Shown here: positions 28,322 through 38,512 of the stretch, piece after piece
Numbering within the stretch: the stretch's first letter is position 1
Layout: the number at the start of each line of letters is the position of its first letter
NCBI GenBank assembly: GCA_020860185.1
Contig: JAJBUT010000069.1
Span: 1-40,559, forward strand
DNA length: 40,559 nucleotides
Reading direction: 5' to 3'
Origin: Lachnospiraceae bacterium
GTDB lineage: Bacteria > Bacillota > Clostridia > Lachnospirales > Lachnospiraceae
Made by a program: the position numbers and the translations under genes
The notes under the pieces: generated by a model
The model's input: only the letters and a program-made list of their open reading frames with translations
Told to the model about the DNA's origin: nothing
Databases searched by the model: none

Positions 28322-29185
28322 TCACTGTAAATCCGCCTGATCAATGCAGACCGCGTGAACCACAAAGCGCTCACTGTCATTGACCGACGTACAGGTGGAG
28401 AGTGTAACGATCCGGTCGGTGACCTCCGGCACAATCCCGGTATCCCGCATGGACTGGGAACAAATGAGGTCAATCAGATCCTGATAAGCCTCATTGGGCT
28501 CATATCCCACCGTATAGATCTTACTGCCATCCGACACTACCTCATAGGCAAATATCTGATAACGGTACGCTGTCTCCTCTGTATAAATGGTAAAGCAGGG
28601 GTTGGCATCGTAAAAGCTTTCATCCCTGCGATACTGTTTCAGCGTGCCGAACATCGAGCCGTTTCGCATATTATGACCATAAATGATGTTGTAATAATCT
28701 GAGAAATCCGGTGTATTGGCCGCCTCCAGGAAAATGCTGCCTGCCGTGTGAGCGGATCCGTACAGATCGGTTCTCAGATAAGTCTCATTATCCGCAGCAT
28801 ACAGAATCGGATAATCCACCGCGACTGCCGCGGTATCATCGAACCGGATCCATCCGACCACATCCGGATTGATCTGTTTCAGGGCTTCAAAATCAATGGA
28901 AACAGCGGTCCAGTCAAAACCCTGCACGGCCGCGTCATCCGAAATCGAATCCTCATCCTCGTCCGCGTCTGCGTCCGTATCTCCGTCTGCAGCATCGTTC
29001 ACATATTGATCTGCCAGATCCTGATATGTCTGGCCGGACTGCCGGTAATCCAGCAGTATGGGAAGCAGGCGGGAAAGTGAAAAAAGAATGACAAGGACTG
29101 CCGCGATCAGAATGACCGCGGACAGAATGTTCCCTCTCTTCTTTTTGCCCGCCCCGTTTTTCCGGGATGAATCTCTCTCTGACAC
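28322..29185 (-). CDS. Class B sortase
   Basis: GWIRFDDTAAVAVDYPILYAADNETYLRTDLYG.., YGHNMRNGSMFGTL, TLSTC active site; N-terminal TM. GTG start near 29185 inferred from the RBS. Confidence 0.92.
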   Translation of the reverse strand: MSERDSSRKNGAGKKKRGNILSAVILIAAVLVILFSLSRLLPILLDYRQSGQTYQDLADQYVNDAADGDTDADADEDEDSISDDAAVQGFDWTAVSIDFEALKQINPDVVGWIRFDDTAAVAVDYPILYAADNETYLRTDLYGSAHTAGSIFLEAANTPDFSDYYNIIYGHNMRNGSMFGTLKQYRRDESFYDANPCFTIYTEETAYRYQIFAYEVVSDGSKIYTVGYEPNEAYQDLIDLICSQSMRDTGIVPEVTDRIVTLSTCTSVNDSERFVVHAVCIDQADLQ

Positions 29186-29202
29186 TTCTGCCACCTTCCG
29201 TA

Positions 29203-30693
29203 TTAATAAACCACGACCGGATATCCGATCTGCACATTCTCGTACACAACCGCCATGGCAGTCAGTGGCGTATTGATACATCCGTGTGATCCGTTCGTCT
29301 TATAGATATCGCCGCCGAAGCTGCTGCGCCAGGTCGCGTCATGGATCCCGACATTCCCGTTAAAGGGGAGCCAGTAGCTCACCTCGGTATTGTAGTCCTG
29401 TCCGGACAGCGTATAGTCCGTAATCCGCGCGTCTACAGCCCACACGCCGCCGGAGGGCGTGTCATAGCCTCTGGAAGAGTTGCCCGTCACGACCGGTGTA
29501 GACACCACGCACTCGCCGTCCCTGTAAACCCACATCGTCTGCTCCGAAATGCTGATCTCCACATAGCTGTCCCCGATATCATTCGTATCCCGGCAAATAC
29601 CGCTGTAGCGGTAAACCGGCTCTGTCGTCACAGACTCCCCCGCCTCGATCAGCTCCAGCAGCTCCGCCGTCGTCTCCGACTGATTGATGCACCAGCCGTA
29701 ATCGCCGCCCTTCAGCGTAATCACGGAACCGCTGTGTGTTGTGAAAGAGCGGCTCAGCCCAAAGGTGTCCGTCTCATACGCCATCTCATAAACGTAATCC
29801 GCGACAGCACCCTCATCCAGCTCCCAGGTATAATCATCTCCGAAGATGATCCACTCCGCGATCACGGAACCATCCACGACCATCGTGCGGTCGCCGAAAT
29901 CATATGTAATCTCCACGCTGATCAGTCGGTTGACCTGTTCACATTCGGCCGTCAGCGCCTCATTGTCCTGATAATTCTCCGGTTCCGTGTAGCAGGACTG
30001 CTCCTCCAGGGAAACCTCGTTGGCCCCCTCGTAGACGGAATCCCGGATCACCGGATACACTGCCTCGTATGTGAGCTGATTCCCGTAAGTCTCCGCGCAG
30101 ATCACAAAGGAACCGTCCTCATAATCCAGATATGCATCCGTGGGCGCAGTCATATCCTCCTCCTGCATGCAGGAAAGTGAACGCACGACGTCGCCCAGCA
30201 TATCCTCATCCATCTCCACATCCACATCATAGTCCTCATCGACTGTCGCAAACATCAGAAACCACAGAGCGGCAGACTGTTCCTCAAGCAGATCATCAAT
30301 CTCACCCTGATCGCTGTATTTCAGGGAAATCTGATCCGCCGTGATGGTCTCCGTGCCGTCCCGCGTCACGACCGTAAGCTGATAACCGTCGATCTTCTCC
30401 TGGATCTGAGCCTTCATCTCCTCCACCGTCTGATTCTGCATCTCTATGCCGAAGACGGCCCCATTCCCGTAAAAATGTCTGCTGTAATAAAAGCATCCTG
30501 CCGCATAGACCGCAGCGATCACCAGGATAATGATCAGTATCACCTTTCGAATCCGGGCGTCAACCTGCTTCTGTTTGTTTAATTCCTGTCTCAATCTGAT
30601 CTTTTGTTCCAAAGTCAATTCCTCGATCTGTATATTCACTGATAACCGGCATGCCAGAAGGGAACGATTTACATTATAGCTTTTTTTTTTCAA
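29203..30693 (-). CDS. L,D-transpeptidase (YkuD) with peptidoglycan-binding-type N-terminal region
   Basis: YVEISISEQTMWVYRDGECVVSTPVVTGN...GIHDATWRSSFGGDIYKTNGSHGCINTP. Confidence 0.93.
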   Translation of the reverse strand: MKKKSYNVNRSLLACRLSVNIQIEELTLEQKIRLRQELNKQKQVDARIRKVILIIILVIAAVYAAGCFYYSRHFYGNGAVFGIEMQNQTVEEMKAQIQEKIDGYQLTVVTRDGTETITADQISLKYSDQGEIDDLLEEQSAALWFLMFATVDEDYDVDVEMDEDMLGDVVRSLSCMQEEDMTAPTDAYLDYEDGSFVICAETYGNQLTYEAVYPVIRDSVYEGANEVSLEEQSCYTEPENYQDNEALTAECEQVNRLISVEITYDFGDRTMVVDGSVIAEWIIFGDDYTWELDEGAVADYVYEMAYETDTFGLSRSFTTHSGSVITLKGGDYGWCINQSETTAELLELIEAGESVTTEPVYRYSGICRDTNDIGDSYVEISISEQTMWVYRDGECVVSTPVVTGNSSRGYDTPSGGVWAVDARITDYTLSGQDYNTEVSYWLPFNGNVGIHDATWRSSFGGDIYKTNGSHGCINTPLTAMAVVYENVQIGYPVVVY

Positions 30694-30769
30694 TCATCAA
30701 CCTTTCTCACAGATTTTTAACAAAAATGTAAAGACTTCGGACACAGAGTCATACAGACAGATCTGTATT

Positions 30770-31510
30770 CTATTCGTATTTTACAATTTCTTTTCTGAGT
30801 CGTTTCAGGATCTTTTTTTCCAGCCTGGATATGTATGACTGGGATATTCCCATGAGTTCCGCCACTTCCTTCTGCGTATATTCTCTTCCGTTCACTGTCG
30901 CGACACCGTATCTGAGTTCAATGATCTTGCGTTCTCTCGGCGAAAGCTTTGCGACCGCGCGCTTTAACAGCTTTTTTTCCACCTCCATCTCCATGTCTTT
31001 ATAAATCACGTCCTCCTCCGTGCCAAGGATATCGGAAAGCAGGAGTTCGTTTCCATCCCAGTCTACGTTTAACGGTTCATCAAAGGAAACCTCCAGCTTC
31101 ATCTTGCTTGTTCTTCTCAGATACATCAGGATTTCATTCTCGATACAGCGGGAAGCATAGGTCGCCAGCTTGATTTTCTTTGCAGGATTATAGGTATTGA
31201 TCGCCTTGATCAGCCCGATCGTTCCGATGGAGATCAGATCCTCTACACCGATCCCCGTATTATCAAATTTTTTCGCTATGTATACCACCAGCCTGAGATT
31301 ATGCTCGATCAGCATCGCGCGTGCGGCTGCGCCATCCTCCGAACCCAGCAGAGAAATGCAGCTGCTCTCCTCCTCCGTCTTCAGCGGAGGCGGCAGCACC
31401 TCTGCGCCGCCGATATAATGTACCTCATTTGATCTCAGGAACAGCAGATTTTTTATCGTTGGCATCAGTTTCATCTGGAATCTCTCCGGTATAGAAATTT
31501 TCAGATACAT
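30770..31510 (-). CDS. sigE: RNA polymerase sporulation sigma factor SigE
   Basis: [90 protein letters not shown]. Confidence 0.96.
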   Translation of the reverse strand: MYLKISIPERFQMKLMPTIKNLLFLRSNEVHYIGGAEVLPPPLKTEEESSCISLLGSEDGAAARAMLIEHNLRLVVYIAKKFDNTGIGVEDLISIGTIGLIKAINTYNPAKKIKLATYASRCIENEILMYLRRTSKMKLEVSFDEPLNVDWDGNELLLSDILGTEEDVIYKDMEMEVEKKLLKRAVAKLSPRERKIIELRYGVATVNGREYTQKEVAELMGISQSYISRLEKKILKRLRKEIVKYE

Positions 31511-31669
31511 ACGCAGTTTTCATCTCCTTCTTATAATTTGGCCAGAAACAGATCAATGAGCGGATCATTCATGATTACCCATCGCGTTTTCAGCCTGACC
31601 CCGCAGTAAAAACGCGTGTTCAGTGAGCGACATACAACAACCATCGTTGCCTGAACCGACACGAAAAAA

Positions 31670-32443
31670 TCACAGAAACGCTTCGTTCAGCAGCATCTGC
31701 ACATCGGGCATCTGCATGAGACGTCCGTCCTGAAGACCGATCTGCGGCGCCTGAATGACCTTCACTCTGCCCCGCAGATAGACATCCATTTTATCGAAAG
31801 GAATCACCTCCATCCATGCGCTCGTATCACTTACTGTACGACAGGGGATTTTTTCCGCCGGCGGAAGCTGCCGCACCCAGGGTTCCGGCAGAGCGCTGCG
31901 GTCGACAATGCTGACCGGATGCCTGCTTTTCGGGTGACGCAGCAGATTTCCGCTGTCACAGTAAGCATTCAGTGATATCCGCTGCCCGTGAAACCATAAG
32001 TCCACAACGCAGAGACCGCCGAACACCCGTTGCCGTATCTGCCACAGTGTAAAAAGCATCGCCGTCAGAATCCCCTCAGACAGAATCATTCCCGCACTGC
32101 CCGACCCAAACTGTATACGCAGGCTTTCCTGTAACCCTCCCGCCAGAAAGAGCAGCACATATACCGCTGCAAGAAGGCGAAGACACGCCCTCACCCCTTT
32201 CGGCGCAAAAGCCAACACAGTCATCACCGGATGCAGGACAAGATGTACCAGGAGAACATACAGCAGCCGGGATGGCAGGCAGACAATCAGGATCATATTC
32301 ACTGCGACCTCCACCGCGGAAGCCAGAAAAATCCGGACGGACGAAACTCTCTGATTGCAGCTGACCGCCGCCAGCAGAAGCGCGGAGGAATCCATCAGAA
32401 AATTAACAAGAAAATATACGTCCGGATACCATTCGTATTTCAA
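31670..32443 (-). CDS. spoIIGA: Sigma-E processing peptidase SpoIIGA
   Basis: Multi-TM N-terminus, aspartic-protease-like AYCDSGNLLRHPKSRHPVSIVD; directly 5' of sigE. Confidence 0.9.
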   Translation of the reverse strand: MKYEWYPDVYFLVNFLMDSSALLLAAVSCNQRVSSVRIFLASAVEVAVNMILIVCLPSRLLYVLLVHLVLHPVMTVLAFAPKGVRACLRLLAAVYVLLFLAGGLQESLRIQFGSGSAGMILSEGILTAMLFTLWQIRQRVFGGLCVVDLWFHGQRISLNAYCDSGNLLRHPKSRHPVSIVDRSALPEPWVRQLPPAEKIPCRTVSDTSAWMEVIPFDKMDVYLRGRVKVIQAPQIGLQDGRLMQMPDVQMLLNEAFL

Positions 32444-32512
32444 ACCTGACCTCCCCTCTGCCCGATACGCACTGTCTCAGAATGTCGGTTCCCGATAAAA
32501 CAGTATAAAGAA

Positions 32513-32546
32513 ACCCCTGCGATTTTTTTGTCAAAATCACAGGGGT
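32513..32546 (-). terminator. Intrinsic terminator downstream of ftsZ
   Basis: ACCCCTGTGATTTTGACAAAAAAATCGCAGGGGT on the minus strand. Confidence 0.7.
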
Positions 32547-32572
32547 AATTTTTTATTATGAAAAACAATTCC

Positions 32573-33745
32573 TTATCTGCGTGTAGTCTTTAAAAAGTCC
32601 GGGATCTTGATGTCCTTCTGCTGAACCGTGGGCGTCGGACTCACCGGTTTCTGAATCGAAGAGACACCCTGCGAGGGCTGCGAAGCTCCCGTCGTCCGTG
32701 AAAGATTCATCGAGGATGTGCCGTTGAATCTGGATCCCATGCCGGGCATGATATTCGGAGACTGTAAGGGCTCCTCCAGGCCTGTCGCGATGACAGTAAT
32801 CGTCGCCGCATCCGGAACCGACTCATCAAACTTCGCTCCGAATATGATATTCGCCTCATCTCCCGCCAGATCCTGTACATAGCTGGCTGCATCATTCGCA
32901 TCCATCAGAGAAATATCGCCGGAGATATTGATAATCACATGGGATGCCCCGGTGATCGTCGTCTCAAGAAGAGGACTGGACACTGCCATCTTCACAGCCT
33001 CGATTGCCTTCTCATCGCCGACAGCCGAGCCAATGCCGATATGAGCCATGCCCTTGTCCTTCATCACCGTCTGTACGTCCGCGAAATCCAGATTGATCAG
33101 AGCCGGGAGGTTAATCAGATCGGTAATGCCCTGTACAGCCTGCTGCAGCACCTCATCCGCTTTCTTCAGGGCGTCCGGCATCGTCGTCCGCCGGTCCACG
33201 ATCTCCAGCAGCTTGTCATTCGGAATCACGATCAGCGTGTCCACACTCTCCTTCAGATGCTCTATACCCGCAATGGCATTCGTCATGCGCTTTTTCGCCT
33301 CAAACTTAAACGGCTTTGTCACAACGCCGACGGTAAGGATGCCCATATCCTTTGCAATCCTGGCCACCACCGGTGCTCCGCCCGTACCCGTGCCGCCGCC
33401 CATGCCGCAGGTAACAAAGACCATGTCCGCACCCTCAAGCACCTTCGCAAGCTCCTCCGAACTCTCCTGTGCCGCCTTCTCCCCGATCTCAGGCTGTGCA
33501 CCCGCACCGAGCCCCTTCGTCAGCTTCTCGCCGATCTGAATCTGGGTCGGCGCCTTGCAAAGCGTCAATGCCTGCTTATCTGTATTCACTCCGACAAACT
33601 CTACACCGCCGATATTCTCATCCACCATACGATTCACGGCATTATTGCCCGCGCCGCCTACGCCTACCACAATAATCCTGGCACTGGACTCAGCTCCAAT
33701 AGACATAATCTCAACCACAACAGCTCCTCCTTGTATCTCAGACAT
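32573..33745 (-). CDS. ftsZ: Cell division protein FtsZ
   Basis: [27 protein letters not shown]-terminal [14 protein letters not shown] tail. Confidence 0.98.
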   Translation of the reverse strand: MSEIQGGAVVVEIMSIGAESSARIIVVGVGGAGNNAVNRMVDENIGGVEFVGVNTDKQALTLCKAPTQIQIGEKLTKGLGAGAQPEIGEKAAQESSEELAKVLEGADMVFVTCGMGGGTGTGGAPVVARIAKDMGILTVGVVTKPFKFEAKKRMTNAIAGIEHLKESVDTLIVIPNDKLLEIVDRRTTMPDALKKADEVLQQAVQGITDLINLPALINLDFADVQTVMKDKGMAHIGIGSAVGDEKAIEAVKMAVSSPLLETTITGASHVIINISGDISLMDANDAASYVQDLAGDEANIIFGAKFDESVPDAATITVIATGLEEPLQSPNIMPGMGSRFNGTSSMNLSRTTGASQPSQGVSSIQKPVSPTPTVQQKDIKIPDFLKTTRR

Positions 33746-33864
33746 TTTATATTTTAAATCCGACTTGATTTCATATACTATAACTACTTAATATTATAAT
33801 CTTTTCGGTAAATAATCAACTGTTTTTTTCGAAAAATACATGAAAAACTCTTTTTTATCTGATA

Positions 33865-34665
33865 TCATCCTGCATCGCTCTCCACCGGCACCGTCTGTTC
33901 ATCCACGGGGATATCCGTAAGCTCGCCCTGTTTAAAATAAATATCCGTACTGGACTGACTCCAGGTATCGAGATGAAGCGTTCCGCTCTGTCCCTCATCC
34001 AGCTGTGACAGGATCTGATCCATGCGCAGAATTTTTTCATTCAGCGAGGAGCCTGTCCCGAGATTGACCTGGATGGAGCCGTAGCTCAGCAGGACATCGC
34101 CGTCATTTACATAGATAAGCTCCGGCACACGGTCATATTTTTTCAGAAGCTGTGTCAGTGAAAGCAGCGTTTTCAGGATGCTGCTGTCCTCCAGATCAAG
34201 CTTTTCATACAATTCAGCACGTTCCACCGACAGACCGCAGATCTTCATCGTGCCCTCGATGACATCGGACGACAGCTCTACAACAAAACCGTCCTGGTCA
34301 AAATAGGCGTTCTGACCGAGTGTCGGAATATATATATAGCCAAGGACACCCTTTTCCGTCACTTCAATCTGAATCTTTGATGGCGACAGCAGCGAGATAT
34401 GGATAGTATCCACAAACGGAATTTCCTCCTGCTTCTGAAATCTGTTTTTCAGAACCACATACAGTGAATTCCAGGAATATTCGTCATCCAGCGCCCAGCT
34501 CTCGATCTGTTCGTCTGAGTAAATCTCGTTTCCGGTGACCTCCACCTCTTTCACGATAAAGACCTTCCACACCATGATCACCGCGAGAAGCACCAGCAGG
34601 ATCAGAACCGGCAAAGCGATCCGAAGAAACCTGCGCCGCCTTTGTTTTCTTCTCTTTTTTCTCAT
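33865..34665 (-). CDS. ftsQ: Cell division protein FtsQ/DivIB
   Basis: Basic N-terminus, TM, then a POTRA-like VEVTGNEIYSDEQIESW...NRFQKQEEIPFVDTIHISLLSPSKIQIEVTEK. Confidence 0.88.
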   Translation of the reverse strand: MRKKRRKQRRRRFLRIALPVLILLVLLAVIMVWKVFIVKEVEVTGNEIYSDEQIESWALDDEYSWNSLYVVLKNRFQKQEEIPFVDTIHISLLSPSKIQIEVTEKGVLGYIYIPTLGQNAYFDQDGFVVELSSDVIEGTMKICGLSVERAELYEKLDLEDSSILKTLLSLTQLLKKYDRVPELIYVNDGDVLLSYGSIQVNLGTGSSLNEKILRMDQILSQLDEGQSGTLHLDTWSQSSTDIYFKQGELTDIPVDEQTVPVESDAG

Positions 34666-34848
34666 TTATGCCTCCCGCTGATCCATATCCGCTGCACGAA
34701 CCGACTTCATGGGTATTCCCGCACGCTTCACATGACTCTCCTGCATATCCGCCGTCATCAGGCACTTAGGCGCTTAGAAACGATTTTTTGCGCAAAATGG
34801 CAGACTTTCTGTTCCGGTTCATCCGGGTCAGGAGCTGTCGATCAATAA

Positions 34849-35973
34849 TCATGCTTTCGGATACTCTTCGTCCAGATGAATCCCCCGTGAGACAGACAGT
34901 GCCAGCCCCATCTCCGCGAGCAGGAAGATCATGGACGAGCCTCCATAGCTGATAAAGGGCAGAATCACACCCGTGTTCGGCATGGAGTTCGTCACAACCG
35001 CCAGATTCAGAACCACCTGCAGGGAAATGTGGGACATCACGCCCACCACCAGCAGAGCGCCGAACAGATCGGCGGAATTATTCGCGATCACCATAAACCG
35101 CCAGATCAGCAGGATAAACAGCAGAATCACACAGATTGCGCCGAACAGTCCCAGTTCCTCACAGATAATGGAAAAAATAAAATCATTCTGCGCCTCCGGA
35201 ACATATCCCAGCTTCTGGATACTGGCACCCAGTCCCTTTCCGAACAGGCCGCCCGAGCCGATCGCATACAGTCCCTGCAGTGTCTGATAGGCTTCATCCG
35301 GATAATCCTCCGGGTGCAGCCACGCCATGATACGGTCGCTCCGGTAAGACTGTGTCAGTATAAACACCGCAGCTCCCGCCACGACCAGTGCCGCCAGCAC
35401 AAAAAAATGGGAATACTTCGGGCTTGCGACAAACATCATCAGGATACAGATACCCGCGACGATGATCGCCGTGCTTAAGTTGCTGTACGCGATCACTGCA
35501 ATGATCGGAACCACGCGGATCAGAATCTTAATGATCGTTCGAAAATTCGTGATCTGTTTCGGCATCCGGCTCAGAACAGCCGCCAGATAAATGATAACGG
35601 CAATCTTCGCAATCTCAGACGGCTGAAATGAGATCGGTCCGATCTCCAGCCATCTCGTAGAGCCATTTGCATCGCTCCCGGCAAAAATAACGGCTGCGCA
35701 GAGAAGAAAGGCAAGCAGATAGACCAGCGGTCCGACCTTTTTCCAGCAGCGATAGGGTATCTGCGTCACGAGAAACATCAGAATCAGACCGACAGCTATA
35801 TTGCGCGCCTGATGCCTCAGGTAATAAGTGGCGTCACCAAACTCGCTCTGCGCCTCATAAGCACTGACACTGTAGAGCATGACCAACCCGAATCCCAGAA
35901 GAAAAATAATCAGGAACAGCAGACTGTAATCAAAATATTTGATTGCCTTCTCCTTTTTCGGACGACGACTCAT
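34849..35973 (-). CDS. ftsW: FtsW/RodA/SpoVE family peptidoglycan glycosyltransferase
   Basis: SEDS-family: GSTRWLEIGPISFQPSEIAKIAVI, QNDFIFSIICEELGLFG, PNTGVILPFISYGGSS. Confidence 0.94.
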   Translation of the reverse strand: MSRRPKKEKAIKYFDYSLLFLIIFLLGFGLVMLYSVSAYEAQSEFGDATYYLRHQARNIAVGLILMFLVTQIPYRCWKKVGPLVYLLAFLLCAAVIFAGSDANGSTRWLEIGPISFQPSEIAKIAVIIYLAAVLSRMPKQITNFRTIIKILIRVVPIIAVIAYSNLSTAIIVAGICILMMFVASPKYSHFFVLAALVVAGAAVFILTQSYRSDRIMAWLHPEDYPDEAYQTLQGLYAIGSGGLFGKGLGASIQKLGYVPEAQNDFIFSIICEELGLFGAICVILLFILLIWRFMVIANNSADLFGALLVVGVMSHISLQVVLNLAVVTNSMPNTGVILPFISYGGSSMIFLLAEMGLALSVSRGIHLDEEYPKA

Positions 35974-35978
35974 ACGGA

Positions 35979-37436
35979 CTACTCCTCTAATGCGTGAACC
36001 ATTTCTTTAAACATCTTCCCTCTCACCTCGTAATTCGGAAACATGCCCCAGCTCGCACAGGCCGGCGAGAGCAGCACGGCATCTCCGGGCTTCGCCTTCT
36101 CGTAGCAGAGATCCACCGCCTCCTGCAGACTGTCAGCAAAAACATAATCCGAAAAGCCGCAGGCTTTTGCCTGTGCGGCAATCTTTTCTCTCGTCTGTCC
36201 GATCAGAACCAGCAGCTTTACTCTGCCGTCAAAGCTGTTGATCCACTCCGTGTATTCAGAATCCTTATCATATCCGCCGCCGATCAGGCAGGTGGGGCGA
36301 TCCATCGCCTGAATCCCCTTCACGGCAGCGTCCGGATTTGTTCCCTTGGAGTCATTATAAAACCGCACACCGCGCTTTTCCGTCACATACTCAATGCGGT
36401 GTTCCACCGCCTGAAAAGTCCGCAGTGTCTCGCGTATCCGCTCCATCGGAACGCCGCAGCTGATCGCCATAGCCACGGCAGCCATGACATTTTCATAATT
36501 ATGGCGACCGAGAATATTCAGTTCTCCGGTATCTATCACCTTCACGTCTGACTTTCCATCTGCGTAAAAAATATGATTTCCCTCCAGATACAGCCCCGTA
36601 TCCAGCCGGCGGCAGCTGGAAAACCAGATCACCCTGGCGGAAATCTGCTCTGCCTTCTCTCTCAGAATATCATCCTCATAGTTCAGCACGCACACCTGAT
36701 CCCTGTTCTGATTCTCCGCTATGCGCATTTTCGCCGCCACATAATTCTCCATCGTGTGATGACGGTTCAGATGATCCGGAGTGATATTGAGCACAGCCGA
36801 GACATCCGGACAGAAATCCTGTATTGTCTCAAGCTGAAAGCTGCTGATCTCCGCCACGGTCACAGTGTCGTCCGTCATATCATCTGCAACGCCGGCATAG
36901 GGTATCCCGATATTTCCGACCACCTTCACATCGGCACAGGCATGCTTCATGATCTCACCGAGCAGGGACGTCGTGGTTGTTTTGCCGTTGGTCCCCGTGA
37001 TTGCCAGAACAGATCCCTTCCCGCACTGAAAGGCGAGCTCCACCTCTCCCCAGATCGGGATGCCGGCGTCCCTCATATCGCGCACGAGCGGCAGATCGAC
37101 CGGGATGCCGGGGCTTAAAACCACAAGATCCAGATCCCGTTTTATCTCCTCCGGCAGCTCGCCCTTATAAAAAGAGATCCGATCTGTATCGTCAAAATCT
37201 GCCATCACGCGATTCTCATCCAGCATATCATTTCCATCAAACAGAACCACGTTCGCGTGTCTTTTCTGTAATAATCCCGCGGCCGCAATGCCGCTGATTC
37301 CGGTCCCGAATACCAGAACCTGTTTCCCTGAAAAATCCATTTCTTCCTCCTCGCAACCCGTACCTGTTTTGCAGGCGAACCATTCATGTCTTTCTGACCC
37401 CAGTATCATATCTGCGGATTCCTCCGCGCCATGCAC
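35979..37436 (-). CDS. murD: UDP-N-acetylmuramoyl-L-alanine--D-glutamate ligase
   Basis: VLAITGTNGKTTTTSLLGEI; VEHRIEYVTEKRGVRFYNDSKGTNPDAAVKGI. Start uncertain; MDFSGKQVLVFGTG is the likely N-terminus. Confidence 0.95.
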   Translation of the reverse strand: MHGAEESADMILGSERHEWFACKTGTGCEEEEMDFSGKQVLVFGTGISGIAAAGLLQKRHANVVLFDGNDMLDENRVMADFDDTDRISFYKGELPEEIKRDLDLVVLSPGIPVDLPLVRDMRDAGIPIWGEVELAFQCGKGSVLAITGTNGKTTTTSLLGEIMKHACADVKVVGNIGIPYAGVADDMTDDTVTVAEISSFQLETIQDFCPDVSAVLNITPDHLNRHHTMENYVAAKMRIAENQNRDQVCVLNYEDDILREKAEQISARVIWFSSCRRLDTGLYLEGNHIFYADGKSDVKVIDTGELNILGRHNYENVMAAVAMAISCGVPMERIRETLRTFQAVEHRIEYVTEKRGVRFYNDSKGTNPDAAVKGIQAMDRPTCLIGGGYDKDSEYTEWINSFDGRVKLLVLIGQTREKIAAQAKACGFSDYVFADSLQEAVDLCYEKAKPGDAVLLSPACASWGMFPNYEVRGKMFKEMVHALEE

Positions 37437-37454
37437 TCCCGGACGCCGGTATGA

Positions 37455-38405
37455 TCACATCCCGATAAATGCCACCAGGCAGAGCAGCGCCGTGATAATG
37501 GAAAACACCGCCACGATCCTCGTCTCCGACCACCCGCACAGTTCAAAATGATGGTGGATCGGCGCCATTTTGAAGAAGCGTTTTCCGCCTGTTTTCTTAA
37601 AATAAGTCACCTGTATCATAACAGAAAGAATCTCGATCCAGTAGATCAGACCGACAATCAGAATAAAAATCGGCATCTGCATCATGTAAGCGGCAGCCGC
37701 CACAAATCCCCCCAGCGCGAGAGAACCCGTATCTCCCATAAAAACACTGGCGGGATAGACATTAAACAGTAAAAATCCGAGCAGTGCACCTACGACCGCG
37801 CAGGTAATCGGCGCAATCCCGCAGGCGCTGCCCACGGCGATCACAGAAAAAAAGGTGGCGACCAGGACCGTCACGCTGGAAGCCAGGCCGTCCAGACCGT
37901 CCGTGAAATTCACACCGTTGACTGTCCCGATGACCGCCAGGAAAAGAATCGGAACGGCCAGCCACGACAGGTAGAGATACTTCCCGCCGGAAAACGGAAT
38001 CAGCATGGCCAGGGAAATATCCGACCGGACCAGATATACCGCGAACACCGCCGTCACCGCGATCTCACACAGCATCTTCTGCCAGGCCAGAAGCCCGTCG
38101 GAACGCCGCAGCATGACTTTCAGATAATCGTCCAGGAAACCGATAATCCCAAACCCCACCGTCACAAAAAGAACGGGGATGATGCGCGGATAATCCCGCA
38201 CATAGATCAGAGAGGTGACCACGACCGCAATCAGAATCATAATGCCGCCCATCGTCGGCGTGCCGGTCTTCTTCTGATGAGATGTGAGCTCTTCGCGCTC
38301 CGTGTTCCCGACCTTTAATCTCCTCAGCAGAGGAATCATAAAGGGGCCTAAAACCGCCGTGATCGCAAACGCGACCAAAACCGGAATAATTACCTGAAAT
38401 GTCAT
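37455..38405 (-). CDS. mraY: Phospho-N-acetylmuramoyl-pentapeptide-transferase
   Basis: HQKKTGTPTMGGIMIL, FTDGLDGLASSVT, MGDTGSLALGG, MAPIHHHFELCGWSE. ATG at 38405. Confidence 0.97.
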   Translation of the reverse strand: MTFQVIIPVLVAFAITAVLGPFMIPLLRRLKVGNTEREELTSHQKKTGTPTMGGIMILIAVVVTSLIYVRDYPRIIPVLFVTVGFGIIGFLDDYLKVMLRRSDGLLAWQKMLCEIAVTAVFAVYLVRSDISLAMLIPFSGGKYLYLSWLAVPILFLAVIGTVNGVNFTDGLDGLASSVTVLVATFFSVIAVGSACGIAPITCAVVGALLGFLLFNVYPASVFMGDTGSLALGGFVAAAAYMMQMPIFILIVGLIYWIEILSVMIQVTYFKKTGGKRFFKMAPIHHHFELCGWSETRIVAVFSIITALLCLVAFIGM

Positions 38406-38512
38406 TTTTTTACCTCTTCCATTCGTACCTATCGTTCTTACGGTATCCCAGTATAGTGCTTTTCGACGGGTTTTGCAACACCGGATTGGCTTTTTATTTT
38501 TTATCAAACCGG

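Noticed and set aside
33837-33855. ACATGAAAAACTC at 33837 shared with the arm of the 17737-17868 palindrome
   Set aside because: Only a 13-nt A-rich match with no inverted partner nearby; likely chance.
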